Assembly (NCBI RefSeq): GCF_016859285.1
Contig: NC_053422.1
Location: 16,723,001 to 16,787,000, forward strand
Direction: 5' to 3'
Length of the DNA stretch: 64,000 nt
Source of the DNA: Xiphias gladius
Taxonomy: Eukaryota; Chordata; Actinopteri; Istiophoriformes; Xiphiidae
The notes under the pieces are model-generated. The model was not told the origin of the DNA. It saw nothing but the letters and a program-made list of their open reading frames with translations, and did no database searches. Below are positions 39,256 to 51,000 of the stretch, piece by piece. A program made the translations under genes and the position numbers. Position 1 is the stretch's first letter. The number at the start of each line of letters is the position of its first letter.

Positions 39256-42200
39256 TTATTGTTGGGATAACAGTTCAGCCTTAGGATCACCTCTCACAGC
39301 TAGAGCATCCTTTAACTCTCCCAGTGCTGTAGAAGAAAAAGAAGAATTTTTAAGTGCTGGAAAGACGTACTATCATTACTATAAGTTCTATCTGTGATAT
39401 AAGAGCCACTCTGGTAAACGTAAACTGACCTTTGCAGATTTGTTTGTTGTCGGCCTGTAGCTGCTGGTTCTGGGCAGAGAGGTAGACGGCGTCCTGCACA
39501 GCCTCCAGCAGCACACTTCTGTATCTGCCCTCTGACGACTTCCTCTGCTCCTCACTCACCTGACGAAACATTCTGAACACCTAGAGAGCAGTAAAACACA
39601 GAAAAACATAGGGTTGGTGCAGGAAGGATAGCAGCCAAGATACTCCTTTTAGCAAACGTGATCAGCTGTAGCTTTTTCTGTGTCAGACAACAGTTAAAAA
39701 TACTTATTTTTCCAGATCAATTGTAGAATCAGTGTCCCTAATATGCAGTGTTAATCTGCAAGATCCTGTTCATTTATTGCATGCATTGCAGTTCTGTTTG
39801 TAGATTTCATTTTTGGGAAAAACTTAGAAATTGCTCAAAAAAACTGTTATCGAAGTCTAAGTGCATTTTTTAAGTGCAGACTTCAGTGACTCCCTAAGTG
39901 TCAAAAGCCCTTCCTCAAGCACTCAATTAGCAAATAGCAGTGTCAGTGCTGGGTCATATCAATCATCACAGCATCATGCACAATCTGTCATATTTAACTC
40001 CCATTGTTCAATGTTTCAGTATAATGAAACATGCGAGAAGAAAGATTATTGAAGATATTTCCCCTACAGTTATGTTGAAAATCTCAATATATCATATTTG
40101 GGATATTTTCCATTTAAATCTTAACTCTCACCAGAATACTTGACCGATTTAGAAAAACATAAGTCAGTTAAGTTGTTCTCAGCTCTTGTTCTTCGGAGCT
40201 GAGGACAAGAACAAGGACTTGCTACATGCAGGTTAAATCCCTCTTCCTTTTACTGGTAAAAGAGACTCAGAGAAGGAAGTGATAAACTAATTCAATGAAA
40301 ACTTGACATAAATTGATTCAATCCTCTAACTGATTAAACAAACTCCTACCTGCAGGCTCTCTTCCCTCAGGCAATGCAGCTCGGTTTGGTGTCTGTCATA
40401 TTGATCCTGCAGGTCTCTCTCAGCCTGCAGGGCCTCAGTGCGCCAGGCCTCTATCTGTAGCACCAGGACCTGCCTCTCTCTGGTCAGCACCAGCAGCTCT
40501 CTCTGGGGGCCTTCTGTCTAGCAGAGGAATGGATGTAACCTTAATAAAATGCAAGGAAATAACAGGATTAAGTTGCAAATGCAGTAGTTTCCTCTACCCA
40601 CCATAAATCCAGCTTTGCATTAATTTAAACTGACTCAGCATCCTCCGCTAAGATGGATCACAAACTGAATAATGTTAAACAAGTGTATCTCATTATCTCA
40701 CCAGTAGTGTTTCCTGTGCCAGGTCTCTCTCCATCTTCTCCACCTCCTCTTGAATTAATCTCCCATGATCCTCCTTAAGTTGCCTCCTCCGCTCCTTTGC
40801 TTTATTGTATTCCAATTGAGACTGATCATTAAATTGGCAAAATAAATGTCTTAGTGTGGGTTGCTCGCTCTCGTACGCACAAATCTCATTTATATGTTCA
40901 ATAGGGTATTCACACAGCCTTGCAGACATGTTCCCGAGTCATCTGTATAGGTATACAATATTATATTTAAAAAGGCAGATGTTATATGTAGTATGTTACT
41001 TGTTGACAGAGGTCAGATTTCTCCGTAACAGCCCCGTTCTTCGGTGTCTTCTCTCTGAGAGTCTCCTTCAGCTGCTGGATTCTTGCTGCTCTCTCCTGGA
41101 CTTTCTCCACACTCCCTTTACCCTCTGTGGATATGAGAAACACACACAACATCATTGATGTCCCCAAAATGATGAACTTTTCATATCACAGCATGTTACC
41201 TCTGATATGTTCTTCCATTTCTTGTTTCAGCTGGTCTTGTAAATGTTTCATTGCATCAGTGCTGTCTCTATGATAACCGCTGTGCCAGTTGCTGTTTGGG
41301 GTCTGGCAACTCTGTTGAATCAGTGCAAAACATGGTGCTCATTTCATTAGACTGGGAACACACACCATTTTTAATCATTTTGGTAAACTTGTGTGGAAAA
41401 GTAAACACTTTGGGTAGAAACCTGTGTTTTGCTTTTTATCTGCTTTGACACCTCCCTCCTCTTCTCCCATGACTGATTTTTCACAATCTGTCAGAGAGAT
41501 CGCAGACTGTATATTTCAGTTATGAACTCAGTCCCTAGAGGTATTGGTGAGAAAGCACCATATAATATAAGGCCCATTTAAAGAGTTACCTGCAGGCTTT
41601 GAGTCAGCTCTGCCAGCCTGCAGGTGTTGTGAGCTTCGTTCTCCCCCTGGGACATCATTGCAGTTTGGAGATCCATGATGTTATCTCGGAGCTCTTGTTC
41701 GGTTGCCCTCGGACACCAGTGACCAACAGTGGCTTTAGTCACCAAACGTCTCACTTTGTGGGCCAAAGCTAAGGCAGAAGGGGTCTCATCATCTAGAAGG
41801 CCTGATGGGGAAGAGTCAGTTTTACATGAGGTCAACACCCACGTCCATTATGGTTAAGTCGGTGTGGTTGGGGCGCAGAGGACCCCTTACCCTGAGGGTT
41901 AATACAGTAGATGAGGAACGTCCTACTGTTTCCTGTTAAGGCATCATGTAGAAGGAAAGGAAGGAGCTTGTCAGTTGTCGTAGCTCCACATGGGATTTGG
42001 TCCACAACCTTCACCAGTGGGCTGACTCTGGAGAATATTCAGCTGTTACTATCGAGTCCAACACAAGTTATGCATTTAAAAAAAAAAAAAAAAAAAAATG
42101 TTGCACGCAGTTAAATTAAAGGACTATTCCAACTTTTTTAGAAGTTTGCTTAAGGGTCGCCTTAAACAATATGTGATGAGGGTGGAAAATCATGGGTGTG

Positions 42201-44826
42201 TTTCTGTGTGATGTGAATGCTACAGCATATTGCAGTGAGACGCTGTATTCCAATGCTATACCACATCCTAATTGTACACGATGAATACTATACACTCAAG
42301 TGGTCGTTATAGTGTACAGTTTTTTGCAGGTAGTGTATAAGAAATCCACATACTTTATTTTTTTATACAAACAATGTGATACAATGTGTGCAGCATGCAA
42401 AGGCAGTCAAACTGCTACTTTAGAGTGCCACTGTCAGTGTAACTTCACAAAGACACAGCAAAATGTTTTTCCAAAGGCTTAAGAGTTATTTTCTGTTTTC
42501 TAATGTGTTTCTGGAGGTGTTTCACCACCATTCACAATTAGTTTTAATAATTTCTGCCTGTGAGTAGCTCCTCCTGTTCCTTTGTGTATTATTTTGTGGG
42601 AAAATTGTGTGAATTAACAGCACATTTAAACAACAAGGCTTTTTTTTTAAGTATGCATATTGGCTATTTCGAGTATACCTTATTTGGTACTTTTCCAGTG
42701 TGGATACACTATATATTCAAAAACTTTTTTCCTACTGTGAAATGTGTTGCATGAAAAAGGCCTTGTTGTAGTTTCAAATTTCTGCAGAAGGCTGCAAAGT
42801 CTCGGCTACAGCAATCCGTCAAGCAATTCAGCTGTAAATGTTTCAAAATTGTCAATAAATAGATTTCGTTCTGGGGTAGTTATTAAAAACTTATTAATCT
42901 CTTATAAGGTGTGACTTATTACATAGTGGTACCCGATACTCTTGAGTGATTGCCTTGCAAGCCTGCAATGAGTACTTAACATACTAAATGTTAAATTGTT
43001 ACTAGTGCACAGCACGGAGCTAAACAAATGACTTTGGTACGAGTCTAGATACTAGGTATCACAACAGATAGCTCACTGTATATAAGTACACAACTGACCC
43101 TCTGAGGTCAGTCCAGCCAGCTCCCCCTGCCAGGCTGAACAGCTGCAGTCTGCTGCGGCAGACCTCTGACTCCACCTCCTCTGGATGAAGTTTCCACTCA
43201 AAACTCACAGAGAAAACTGAACTGCATCTGAGGGAAACACATACCATGAACTTGTGGAGACAATGATAAGTTCACTCATTCGAATATTTCGGGAAAGGGC
43301 AACGTGAACGACACCATGTACAACAACCTGATCAGAAAACACAGAGGTAAAAAATCCAGCCAATCATGCAACAGTATGACACTTACACTAGCTCTATTGG
43401 GATCAACGATTGTAATTAACCCAAAGTAATTCAGTGAAGGGATTACATGGTCAGAGTTTATTTGACCTACCTGGTGGAAATGGGGTCTGCTCTAGCCTTC
43501 AGTGCCTTCCTGCATGTTTTATACAGAGCATAGGCTTCTTCCTCTGAACACACACACACCTCACATAAACCTCCTACAAGACTGGGGGGGAAATATTTGG
43601 GTTAGATTTTATACATTTAAATGTACATGTGGGGATATAAGTGTTGCATGGATAATCCATCTCAGTATATATGTGCTGTTTATTGTATCTATCTTGATAT
43701 ATCAGTGGTCATCATTTAGACTCACCTGCCAAGGACTGGGTGTGTGACAAGTTTTAGAGGCTGTCTGTTGGGGCTCAGGAGATCCACAGCACTGCCATCT
43801 GGATAAAACTGACACAGAAAAGCATCAGAAGTTATCCTGCACCACACTGTGTCAAATATGATTTATGGTTACACTGTTTTGAAAGGACAAACCTGAAGGC
43901 ACGACACAGAGATGAACAACTCCTCTTTCACTTGTGACAACATGCGACTAAACAGATTTGCCAGGAGCTAAGACAGAGTCAAGAGTAAGAGTAAGTGAGA
44001 AAACATCCAATCTGCCAATATATAAAGTGCAGTTTGGTCCTTGGCTGCACCTTTTTGATGATACTGTGGTCAATCAGAGTGCAAATCTTCTTTGTGGAGG
44101 CTCCACATGTCAGCAGAGCTCCATTATAACCACTTGAAATGGAATCAGTCAGAGGCTGCAGGAGCTCAGGGTGGAAACTCTGCAGATTTATATTCAGACT
44201 TTCAGTTTACAGACATCCCAATATTTGGTAGTGATAAGCTGTAAAGAGACTTTGTAGAGTAGCTCAAATAGAACACTCATATTGGTATAGATCAGAGGTC
44301 GGAAGCTCTTTTGTACCTGTATGTTGTCAGCATTCACAACTTGGTCAAAGGAGAAGGACTTTGCTTCCTGATTGGAGAACATATTACAGCAGTGAGAGCT
44401 TGCAGAGAGCAAATGAGTGAATGCTGATTGGTGACTGTGAGTAAATGTTAATGTTCTACCTTATTCTTTCCTGATGTGTAGTTAACACCATGTCCATCTT
44501 CACTAATAAATACACAGTCCCTATCCTCTAAGAGCACAAAAAGAGACATTTAAAGGCAAAGCTTCAGCGACAGCATAGCAAATTTACAGATTTTACATTT
44601 TTGTCCTTGCTTTACCTGGGATTGTAGTAAATACAACTCCCACTCTTACTGTTTCAGCTCCCTCACACATCTGTATGAGGATCAGAGCGATTATGAGAGA
44701 CTCGTGCATAAACAAGACACTTGATCACTCACTTCATTCCCTTAAATTCCACTGTATATTCTGTCATTATACACTATCATGGTTGTAAAAAAAAAAAAAA
44801 AATACAGTACTTACAGGTGCATTCAT
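39256..44826 (-). CDS. divergent kinesin-like protein: degenerate motor plus coiled-coil tail
   Basis: Exons in order: 44826-44815, 44670-44616, 44527-44460, 44367-44317, 44179-44051, 43967-43893, 43808-43726, 43581-43471, 43227-43099, 42027-41891, 41801-41590, 41487-41422, 41311-41200, 41124-41000, about 40884-40702, 40517-40350, 39580-39430, 39326-39256; about 645 residues. Residues about 6-305 follow the kinesin motor plan: VRVGVVF (strand 1), SFSFDQVV, GYNGALLTCGASTKK at the ATP loop (88-93, where GQTGSGKT is expected), STRCSSVFSVSF at switch I, FSLAGGAG at switch II, and DKLLPFLLHDALTGNSRTFLIYCINP near the end. The rest is heptad-rich coiled coil. Loss of the Walker Lys suggests a non-motile pseudo-motor. 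The exon near 40,884 has no clean acceptor; I kept the one that preserves phase. Weak C-terminal likeness to CCDC78 is possible. I do not assign a name. Confidence 0.75.
42028..43098 (-). other. intron of the kinesin-like gene
   Basis: This 1.07-kb intron holds a poly(A) run at 42,077-42,098 and AT-rich sequence. No exon or repeat was identified. Confidence 0.5.
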
Positions 44827-45228
44827 GTTCACAGCGGCTACCTCGAGCTTATGTCTACCATCATCACAGGGTCACCTGGATTTCGTTACACATGGACTGA
44901 ATTATTGATGAGCCAGAGTCCACTTTCACTGGTCTAAGTGTTCAGGGTACAGCTACGAAGATGGAAAGAAAGGTCACAACTGGAGTTATTGTTGAGCAGT
45001 AATGATTTTGAAATCATTTCCTTCAACCAACTTTATTGTGTTATTATGGGACATGGGACAGAAAGAGATCATACTGATATAACATTACTTACAAGTATGA
45101 CTTTCTCAGACTTATTTGATCATTGTAGACATTCAAATATTTTGCAATATTAAACAAAGGGGATATAAAAAATTAGTGACAGTGTTATTAGAAACTTATT
45201 TATCCTCTATTAATTTTCCAACAAAGGT
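44827..45228. other. region upstream of the kinesin-like gene
   Basis: The presumed promoter side of the kinesin-like gene. No TATA box or clear motif seen. Confidence 0.4.
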
Positions 45229-45606
45229 AACACTTTAAAAGGGGGTTAATTAATTATGACTAATGGCTTTATTAATGGTTAATAAATTGTGTACAATTTA
45301 TCACAGATCAGTTACAGTTACAAATCAGTAAGTCATTATTTTTGGGCTGCCGGGTTGTGAAAATCCCTTTGCCTACTTGAAAAGTTGTTAACAAATGAAT
45401 TTTGGTCCAGATCCTCTGCAGCCCTTTGCCAGCGGGTAAATTGGTCATGCAATCGAATTAGTCAAAGTGATTTTTCACAGTCTGGCAACCTAAAAGTTGT
45501 GCTTATAAATGCCGTATAGATGATGAATAACCTTTAGTAAATGATTTATTAACCATTAATTCAGCCATTAGTTACGCCTCATGAACTTTTTTTATAAAGG
45601 GTGCAT
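45229..45606. mobile_element. MITE-like element with about 60-bp terminal inverted repeats
   Basis: The left end (ACACTTTAAAAGGGGGTTAA, GACTAATGGCTTTATTAATG, GTTAATAAAT) is mirrored at the right end (ATTTATTAACCATTAATTCA, GCCATTAGTTACGCC, TTTATAAAGGGTG). The body is non-coding, total about 375 bp. It abuts the Toll-like-receptor fragment. Confidence 0.7.
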
Positions 45607-45644
45607 TGTTCGAAAGTGGTAGAAAAGTGAACATTAACAAAATT

Positions 45645-45947
45645 AAATCAGGAATAAAGAAAGCCAATAAATGGCATCAAACGGGGATGAGAGCCATGGC
45701 TCTGCGCTCCAATGCCAGGCTTCACACACATTTCTGGAGACAGATTCATCAACTGAGTCCACTGCTTGGTCAATGGTGTGTCACACACAAACTCCTCAGG
45801 CCAGTCCTCTACAGACACTGCGTCTGTGTTGTTCAGGAAGATGATGGTCTCTTTCAAGGCACAGCCACATTGATAGGGGTTCCTCCCTGCATGGAGAATA
45901 TCAAGCTGCTTCAGTGTCCTCAGGCTGACCCCTGTCTCATTTTTCAA
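45645..45947 (-). pseudogene. orphan Toll-like-receptor LRRCT fragment (TLR1 family-like)
   Basis: The minus-strand frame reads LKQLDILHAGRNPYQCGCAL, then FLNNTD, then DWPEEFVCDTPL, then LSPEMC. This matches the pattern of the leucine-rich-repeat C-terminal cap of TLR1/2-type receptors (human TLR1: AGDNPFQCTCEL, GWPDSYKCDYPE, MSELSC), with all four Cys in place. The frame is open for 99 codons but then runs into unrelated residues. There is no transmembrane helix or TIR domain downstream and no leucine-rich repeats upstream. It is therefore a fragment of a host immune gene rather than a functional receptor. The TLR1/14/18 affiliation is inference. Confidence 0.55.
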
Positions 45948-47190
45948 AATGGTAAGCTAGTTACTGTCCACCCTTAGTTCCTGGTGTTGAGACAGGTTAG
46001 CCGGAGACAGCAGTGGGCAGATTGAACCACTTCAGCGTCTGTGGTGATAGTGGAAGATGGAGAAATTGCTCCGGCTGATAATAAATTCAGTGAAGGCAAG
46101 GGTGAGACTCAGGAGCGTGTAGAGGGACTGGAGGGAGGTGAGGGTTGGTGTTTCAGTCTATCGCAACCAGGAGCCAAATAACCATCAGTGGCGTGCCTGG
46201 AAGGAGGTTGGGAGGAGAGAGGGGATATGGTCTGCGTTGTTGTCTTTACTGCAGTTTCAGACTAGTTTAAAACTCCCTGTTCTACTAATGATTCCATATA
46301 TAGTATGCCAAGTTGTTAAAAGCTGCTACAAAAAGTCCACTTAAAAAAATAAATCCTAAAACTGCATCAGCGAAAAGGGAATTTAACAGTGTGTTTACCG
46401 TTGTAAATTTTGCGGTAGATTACCATTTGTAGTAAGAGCCTTTTAACAAGTTGGAAGCAGATATCTGCGAGGGGCAACGGTGTCTTTACTCTTAACTGAC
46501 ATCTGATTTCCTGCTTTCGATGTTGGCACTTTTCCTCCTTTTCCCCACACCTCTAAATGAAGACGAAGATCTGCGTTCGAGGACCTACTGTACAGTACTT
46601 TCTCCATGCATGACTGAATATTCCCCAAAATAATCTTACCAGTCGGATCTTTGTATGCCATCGTCCCTGGGGGAAGCCAGAGGAATCAACACTTCTCCAC
46701 CAATCAAAAATAAGCTGGCGGATATGTTTCCCTCAAGAATATGAGCAACTGTGAAAACGCCACTTAGGGGGTCAACTGGGACAGAAACCAACATGGTTTT
46801 CTGCTTGGCCGCTCCGATGCTGTTAAGATAAACTGATGTTTATTTGATGATGAGCATGACATCATTTTAAACTGGACTAGGCTTCACATCTTTTGTGTCT
46901 GTCTGCCTCTCTTTAATGATGATCTTAAAACATATAAGGGAAAAGTGGGAGGGATAAGTGGTTGTAAAATCATCAGAATATGTCTTGAGTGTGCTTCAAT
47001 GAAAAGGGAAACTTAAAACCAGACACAGATGCTAGAAAATCCAGGACTGAGCAAGCAGTGTCACTGCATCTAATCAGGTTAAATTTTATTCAGGCCTTGT
47101 TTAGCTTTAACAATCATTTCATCTCGAGACAACAAGATGAATGCAGTTGAACATATAGTACGTATAACAATGCAAACAGTGTTGTTAGGA
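45948..47190. other. intergenic DNA upstream of the TLR fragment
   Basis: An unrecognised 72-codon minus-strand ORF (46,443-46,661) and a 53-codon one upstream of it are present. Neither has a family motif. I see no other feature. Confidence 0.45.
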
Positions 47191-47194
47191 AAAC

Positions 47195-48085
47195 TTTATT
47201 CAGCTTTCTTAACACAATCACCTTCACAGAAAAAGCCACTTTCTCATATGTTATCATACATTCCGATACGTGCATATTTTAAAGGGTCAGTTCACCCAAA
47301 ATTACACAAAAACTAAACTCACTCAACCCTTGTGGTATCCAACTATGCAGATAGTTTGGGTTTTTGTTTGTGGGGCTCACAGCATTGAAAAACATTTTTA
47401 AAAATTAAACAGCACCATCTGTTTCAATAAACAGCATCCTCATTACTCGGAATAGTTTTTATTGGAACTACTTTTACTGGAAATGGTGCCTCCGAAAACT
47501 ATCCCCTGTGAGGTCTGTGGATTATCACAGGAACAGGCCATTGTTTCCTGAGACAGTCTTGGCTGCTTACATTTTAAATGTCATTTTTCAATGCTGTATG
47601 CGCCATAAACAAACTTCCATTCCCCTCCATTGTGTTGGGGGTAGAGACAGACCTGTGACCTGGGCAAGTAAAACCAGAACTACCTTCATGGCTAGATGCT
47701 AGTAGAAGTAATGGAGAAAATATGTTTGTTTTTTTGTTTTTTTTTGTTAATTTGAGTGAAGTGACCCTTTAAGCATTCTGCAGGAAAAAATACTCAACAA
47801 ATACTTTACTATACTGTAGTTTATCTGAAAATGTAGGTTAAAATGTCAATGAGAACACCCCAAAATAAAAAAAAAATTACAAAGATTAAAAGCAGTACAC
47901 TGTAACAGGCCTCTATTGATTCGATTTGAAGTAGTTAAAATCAACAGATCACGTGGAGGAAAAGGCGATCCAAGCACTACAGCCACTAGTGAAAGTGTGG
48001 CCTCATTCAGCGTAAAATAATTGATTTCTCATGCCTGCTAAGATTGCTTGATGAAAAGAAATGCCTTGCTTCAGCGTAATGTGGT
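47195..48085 (-). other. cd74: cd74 3' UTR with inserted piggyBac-type MITE
   Basis: From the stop codon (48,086-48,088) to a minus-strand AATAAA at 47,195-47,200. More than half of this UTR is the TTAA-flanked element annotated separately. Confidence 0.6.
47280..47773. mobile_element. non-autonomous piggyBac-like MITE (TTAA target site)
   Basis: The left end TTAAAGGGTCAGTTCACCCA and the right end GTGAAGTGACCCTTTAA are inverted repeats of each other. Each is bordered by TTAA, as expected for a piggyBac-type target duplication. The length is about 490 bp with no transposase. I recognise the family as frequent in teleosts. Confidence 0.7.
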
Positions 48086-51000
48086 TCACTTATCTGGGAA
48101 AAAGAAAAACACAACAAATTATGTAGCAATTATGTAGACATGTAGCAACCAACAAATGCCTGGGAGTAAACATACAACTTAAAACTTGTCAAATTATTGA
48201 AGATCTAATGTTTATGCACTAGACTTTGAGGCTCTCACCATCAATGGCGATGGTCTTCTGCATCATCCTGGGTGGGAACATCATGCGGCGAGGAGCTAGA
48301 CAGAGGAAAATGGGCAATTAAGTTACTTTCATTGTTCAACACAGCCTTGCGTGAAAAGCAACTGATGCAGCGTTGAATCAAAAGGCCTTTAATCTGTGTC
48401 CTCTACCTCTCTGACAGTCAGGGTGGCCACGAACGCTGGTGCCCTGGATGACATCGCCGTTAGGGTCCACACACCAGCAAAAGCCTGTGGGGTACCAGCA
48501 CTGCGTGGGCAAGTAGCGGCCCTGCTCGTCACACTGGGGCTTGTAGGAACCGATCTTGCCGGCTCCAGGTGCAGCCTCCATCTGGCATTTAGTCTTGATC
48601 ACAGAGGCTGATGGAAGGAGAGAGAAGAGAACATTGGGACATTAATGCCCTGTTTGGTGTTATTTACTGGTGACTATGGTGCATTACAAACAATACGTAG
48701 TTGGCAATGGAGACAACTGCAGAAAAAGACAGAGTTAAAGCATTAGCTTGACTGTTTCCAGTCTTTGTGCTAAGCTAAGCTAACCAGCTGCAGGCTATAG
48801 CCTTATATTTAACGGAAATACAGTATATGACAGTGGTTATCTAGTTATCGTCTCACGTTATTCTATGCCAGAATAAGCATGTTTGCAAAGATGTCAAACT
48901 ATTCTTTTAAGACTAGGCTAAATCTTTGTTTGAAGTTTCACCTTGAGTAGTGTAGGAGAGGACACTTGGATAAGAAAGGTGGTTTTACCCTTTGCAAGAT
49001 TTAACCACATCTCCTACAACTGCTCCTGAAAACTCAGTGACAGTAGCAAAAACAATAGCCGGTTTGATCGGTTTGACGTTATCTTAAACAAGCCGCTGGT
49101 ATCCATCTTGTAAACTCCCTGCTAAGCAGTTCTACATTAAATTAATACTGTCAGAGTAACATATTACAACCATGGTCCTTGAACCCGCCTACTGCTGGCT
49201 ACCGGAGATGTAACATCTACTGTCACAGCACCACTCTAGATTAGAACACAAGCTAAATACTAAAATGTAAAGGAAAGAAAGTTGCAGTAACCTGACTCAG
49301 ATGTGGGGGGTACAGGCTGCTGCTGGGCCATCTGGAAGATCAGCCAGTTACGCATCCAGGACTCAAGGCTCTGCAAAGTGCACAACGACAAGATAATTCA
49401 GTTTTATTAGTTTCTATATTCGTTTTATTAATTTGCTTTTGAGTGACTTTGAGGCTTCACCTTCCACTCGCTCTCATTCATCTGCTGCTTCAGGCTCTGC
49501 AGGTTGACCAGGAAGGTCTCGTTGAACTGTGGCAGCTGGGAATCCTGCTCAAAACAAGACCAGAGCTTAGCGACACCAGTGCATTGATACACACCATAAG
49601 CAGTGTGAGGACACACACTATACTGAGTGCAACATACCTGCAAGAGATCCATCAGCTGTTTCTCCACGCTGACAACAGCAGAGCCCTGCAGTTTTTGATG
49701 GGAGGGAACGAGGAGTCGAATAGTTCAGTGTTTGTTTACATTCATGTTGAAATTTATGGTACAATTTTCTTGTTGAAGCCTTCATTATGCACCATCCAGG
49801 ACAATGTTTTAAACCACCTCAATACGGTTAAATGAAAAATCTTACAGTTAGCAGGTGAAAACTCACTGTCAAGGGTGTCTTGCTTGTCTTAGAGTCCTGA
49901 CTGTCAGTGAAATCCGTCAGCAGAGGCAGGGTGTTCATGGGCATGTGCATCCTCATTGGAACCGAAGCTGAAAAAACAAACAAACAAAAAGACTCAATTA
50001 ATTAATTACTTGATTTAAAAAAAATAAATAAAACAATGCAAAAGATGACACATTGAGAATTTTTGTTTGTTTTTACTGAAAGTTAATGAAAATGATGGCA
50101 AATGTATGGATATAACATTTGAAAAGAACTCCTAAAAAACAAGTGATATGACACACAAATACCTGATCTAAAATTCTATCGTAACATTTAAAAAACACCA
50201 CAGCTCCACAGAATAAATAAATATATAAATTATGTTGAATTAAAATATAAAAATAGGGAACAAAAACTGAATAAAAAGCATGCAACACATACTCAAACCT
50301 GCCTCAAACGGGTGCTTTTCATCGCAGGTTTCGAATGCTAGATAATATACAGTAGAAGGGGAACTCCATATGGCATTGCTTGAAATCTTATAATGATAGA
50401 ATCAACATAAAGATAGCACTGAGCAACTGAATTCCCTTCCTGTGAATCACCATCGAAACTTTCATTTCTCTGTCCGACTTTCAGATCAAGTTCCTTAAAG
50501 CAAACTCTCCCTTCCTTGCCCACCTCTTAACCCCCTACAGTCATCTCCTCCTCCTCCCCCAGTCTGTTGATGACGATTGCTGACAATGACACATCCCTAT
50601 TGGACCACTGCTACAGTATGTCTGATCGTTAGGACTTTAATGCACTCTCTTACCGTGGGGTGAGCGGCTCAGCTGTTTGCCCATTCTCTCCGAGTTCTTC
50701 TGCAGAGAGTGGATCTGCTGCTTCTGGCCGAACACCATATAAGCAGTGAAGACCTGGCTGGCCAGCAGCAGACATGCGAGGGTTGTCAGGCCCGCCACCT
50801 TCAGAGCACGGCTGTTGGAGCTCCTGAGAGAGAGAAACAGAAGAAAATGTCACTTGAAGAGGATGAAGCAGTAGGGGAGAGGGGATAACGTGCGGGGGAG
50901 AGCGACAACCCTTACACACTGCTAAACCGAGTCAAACTCAAAGTGGGATTTTAACTTGTACAAAACATTTAATGGTATTACTAGGACTTGGGGGGGATTT

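Noticed and set aside
40884-40929. The ATG at 40,929 as the start of a separate gene (MSARLCEY...)
   Set aside because: The downstream coding exons continue in phase from the kinesin-like exons upstream, so I treat it as one gene. I note that the acceptor near 40,884 is weak and a second start cannot be fully excluded.
46443-46661. Unrecognised 72-codon minus-strand ORF
   Set aside because: No family motif, no clear splice partners and no conserved context. Kept only as part of the intergenic description.
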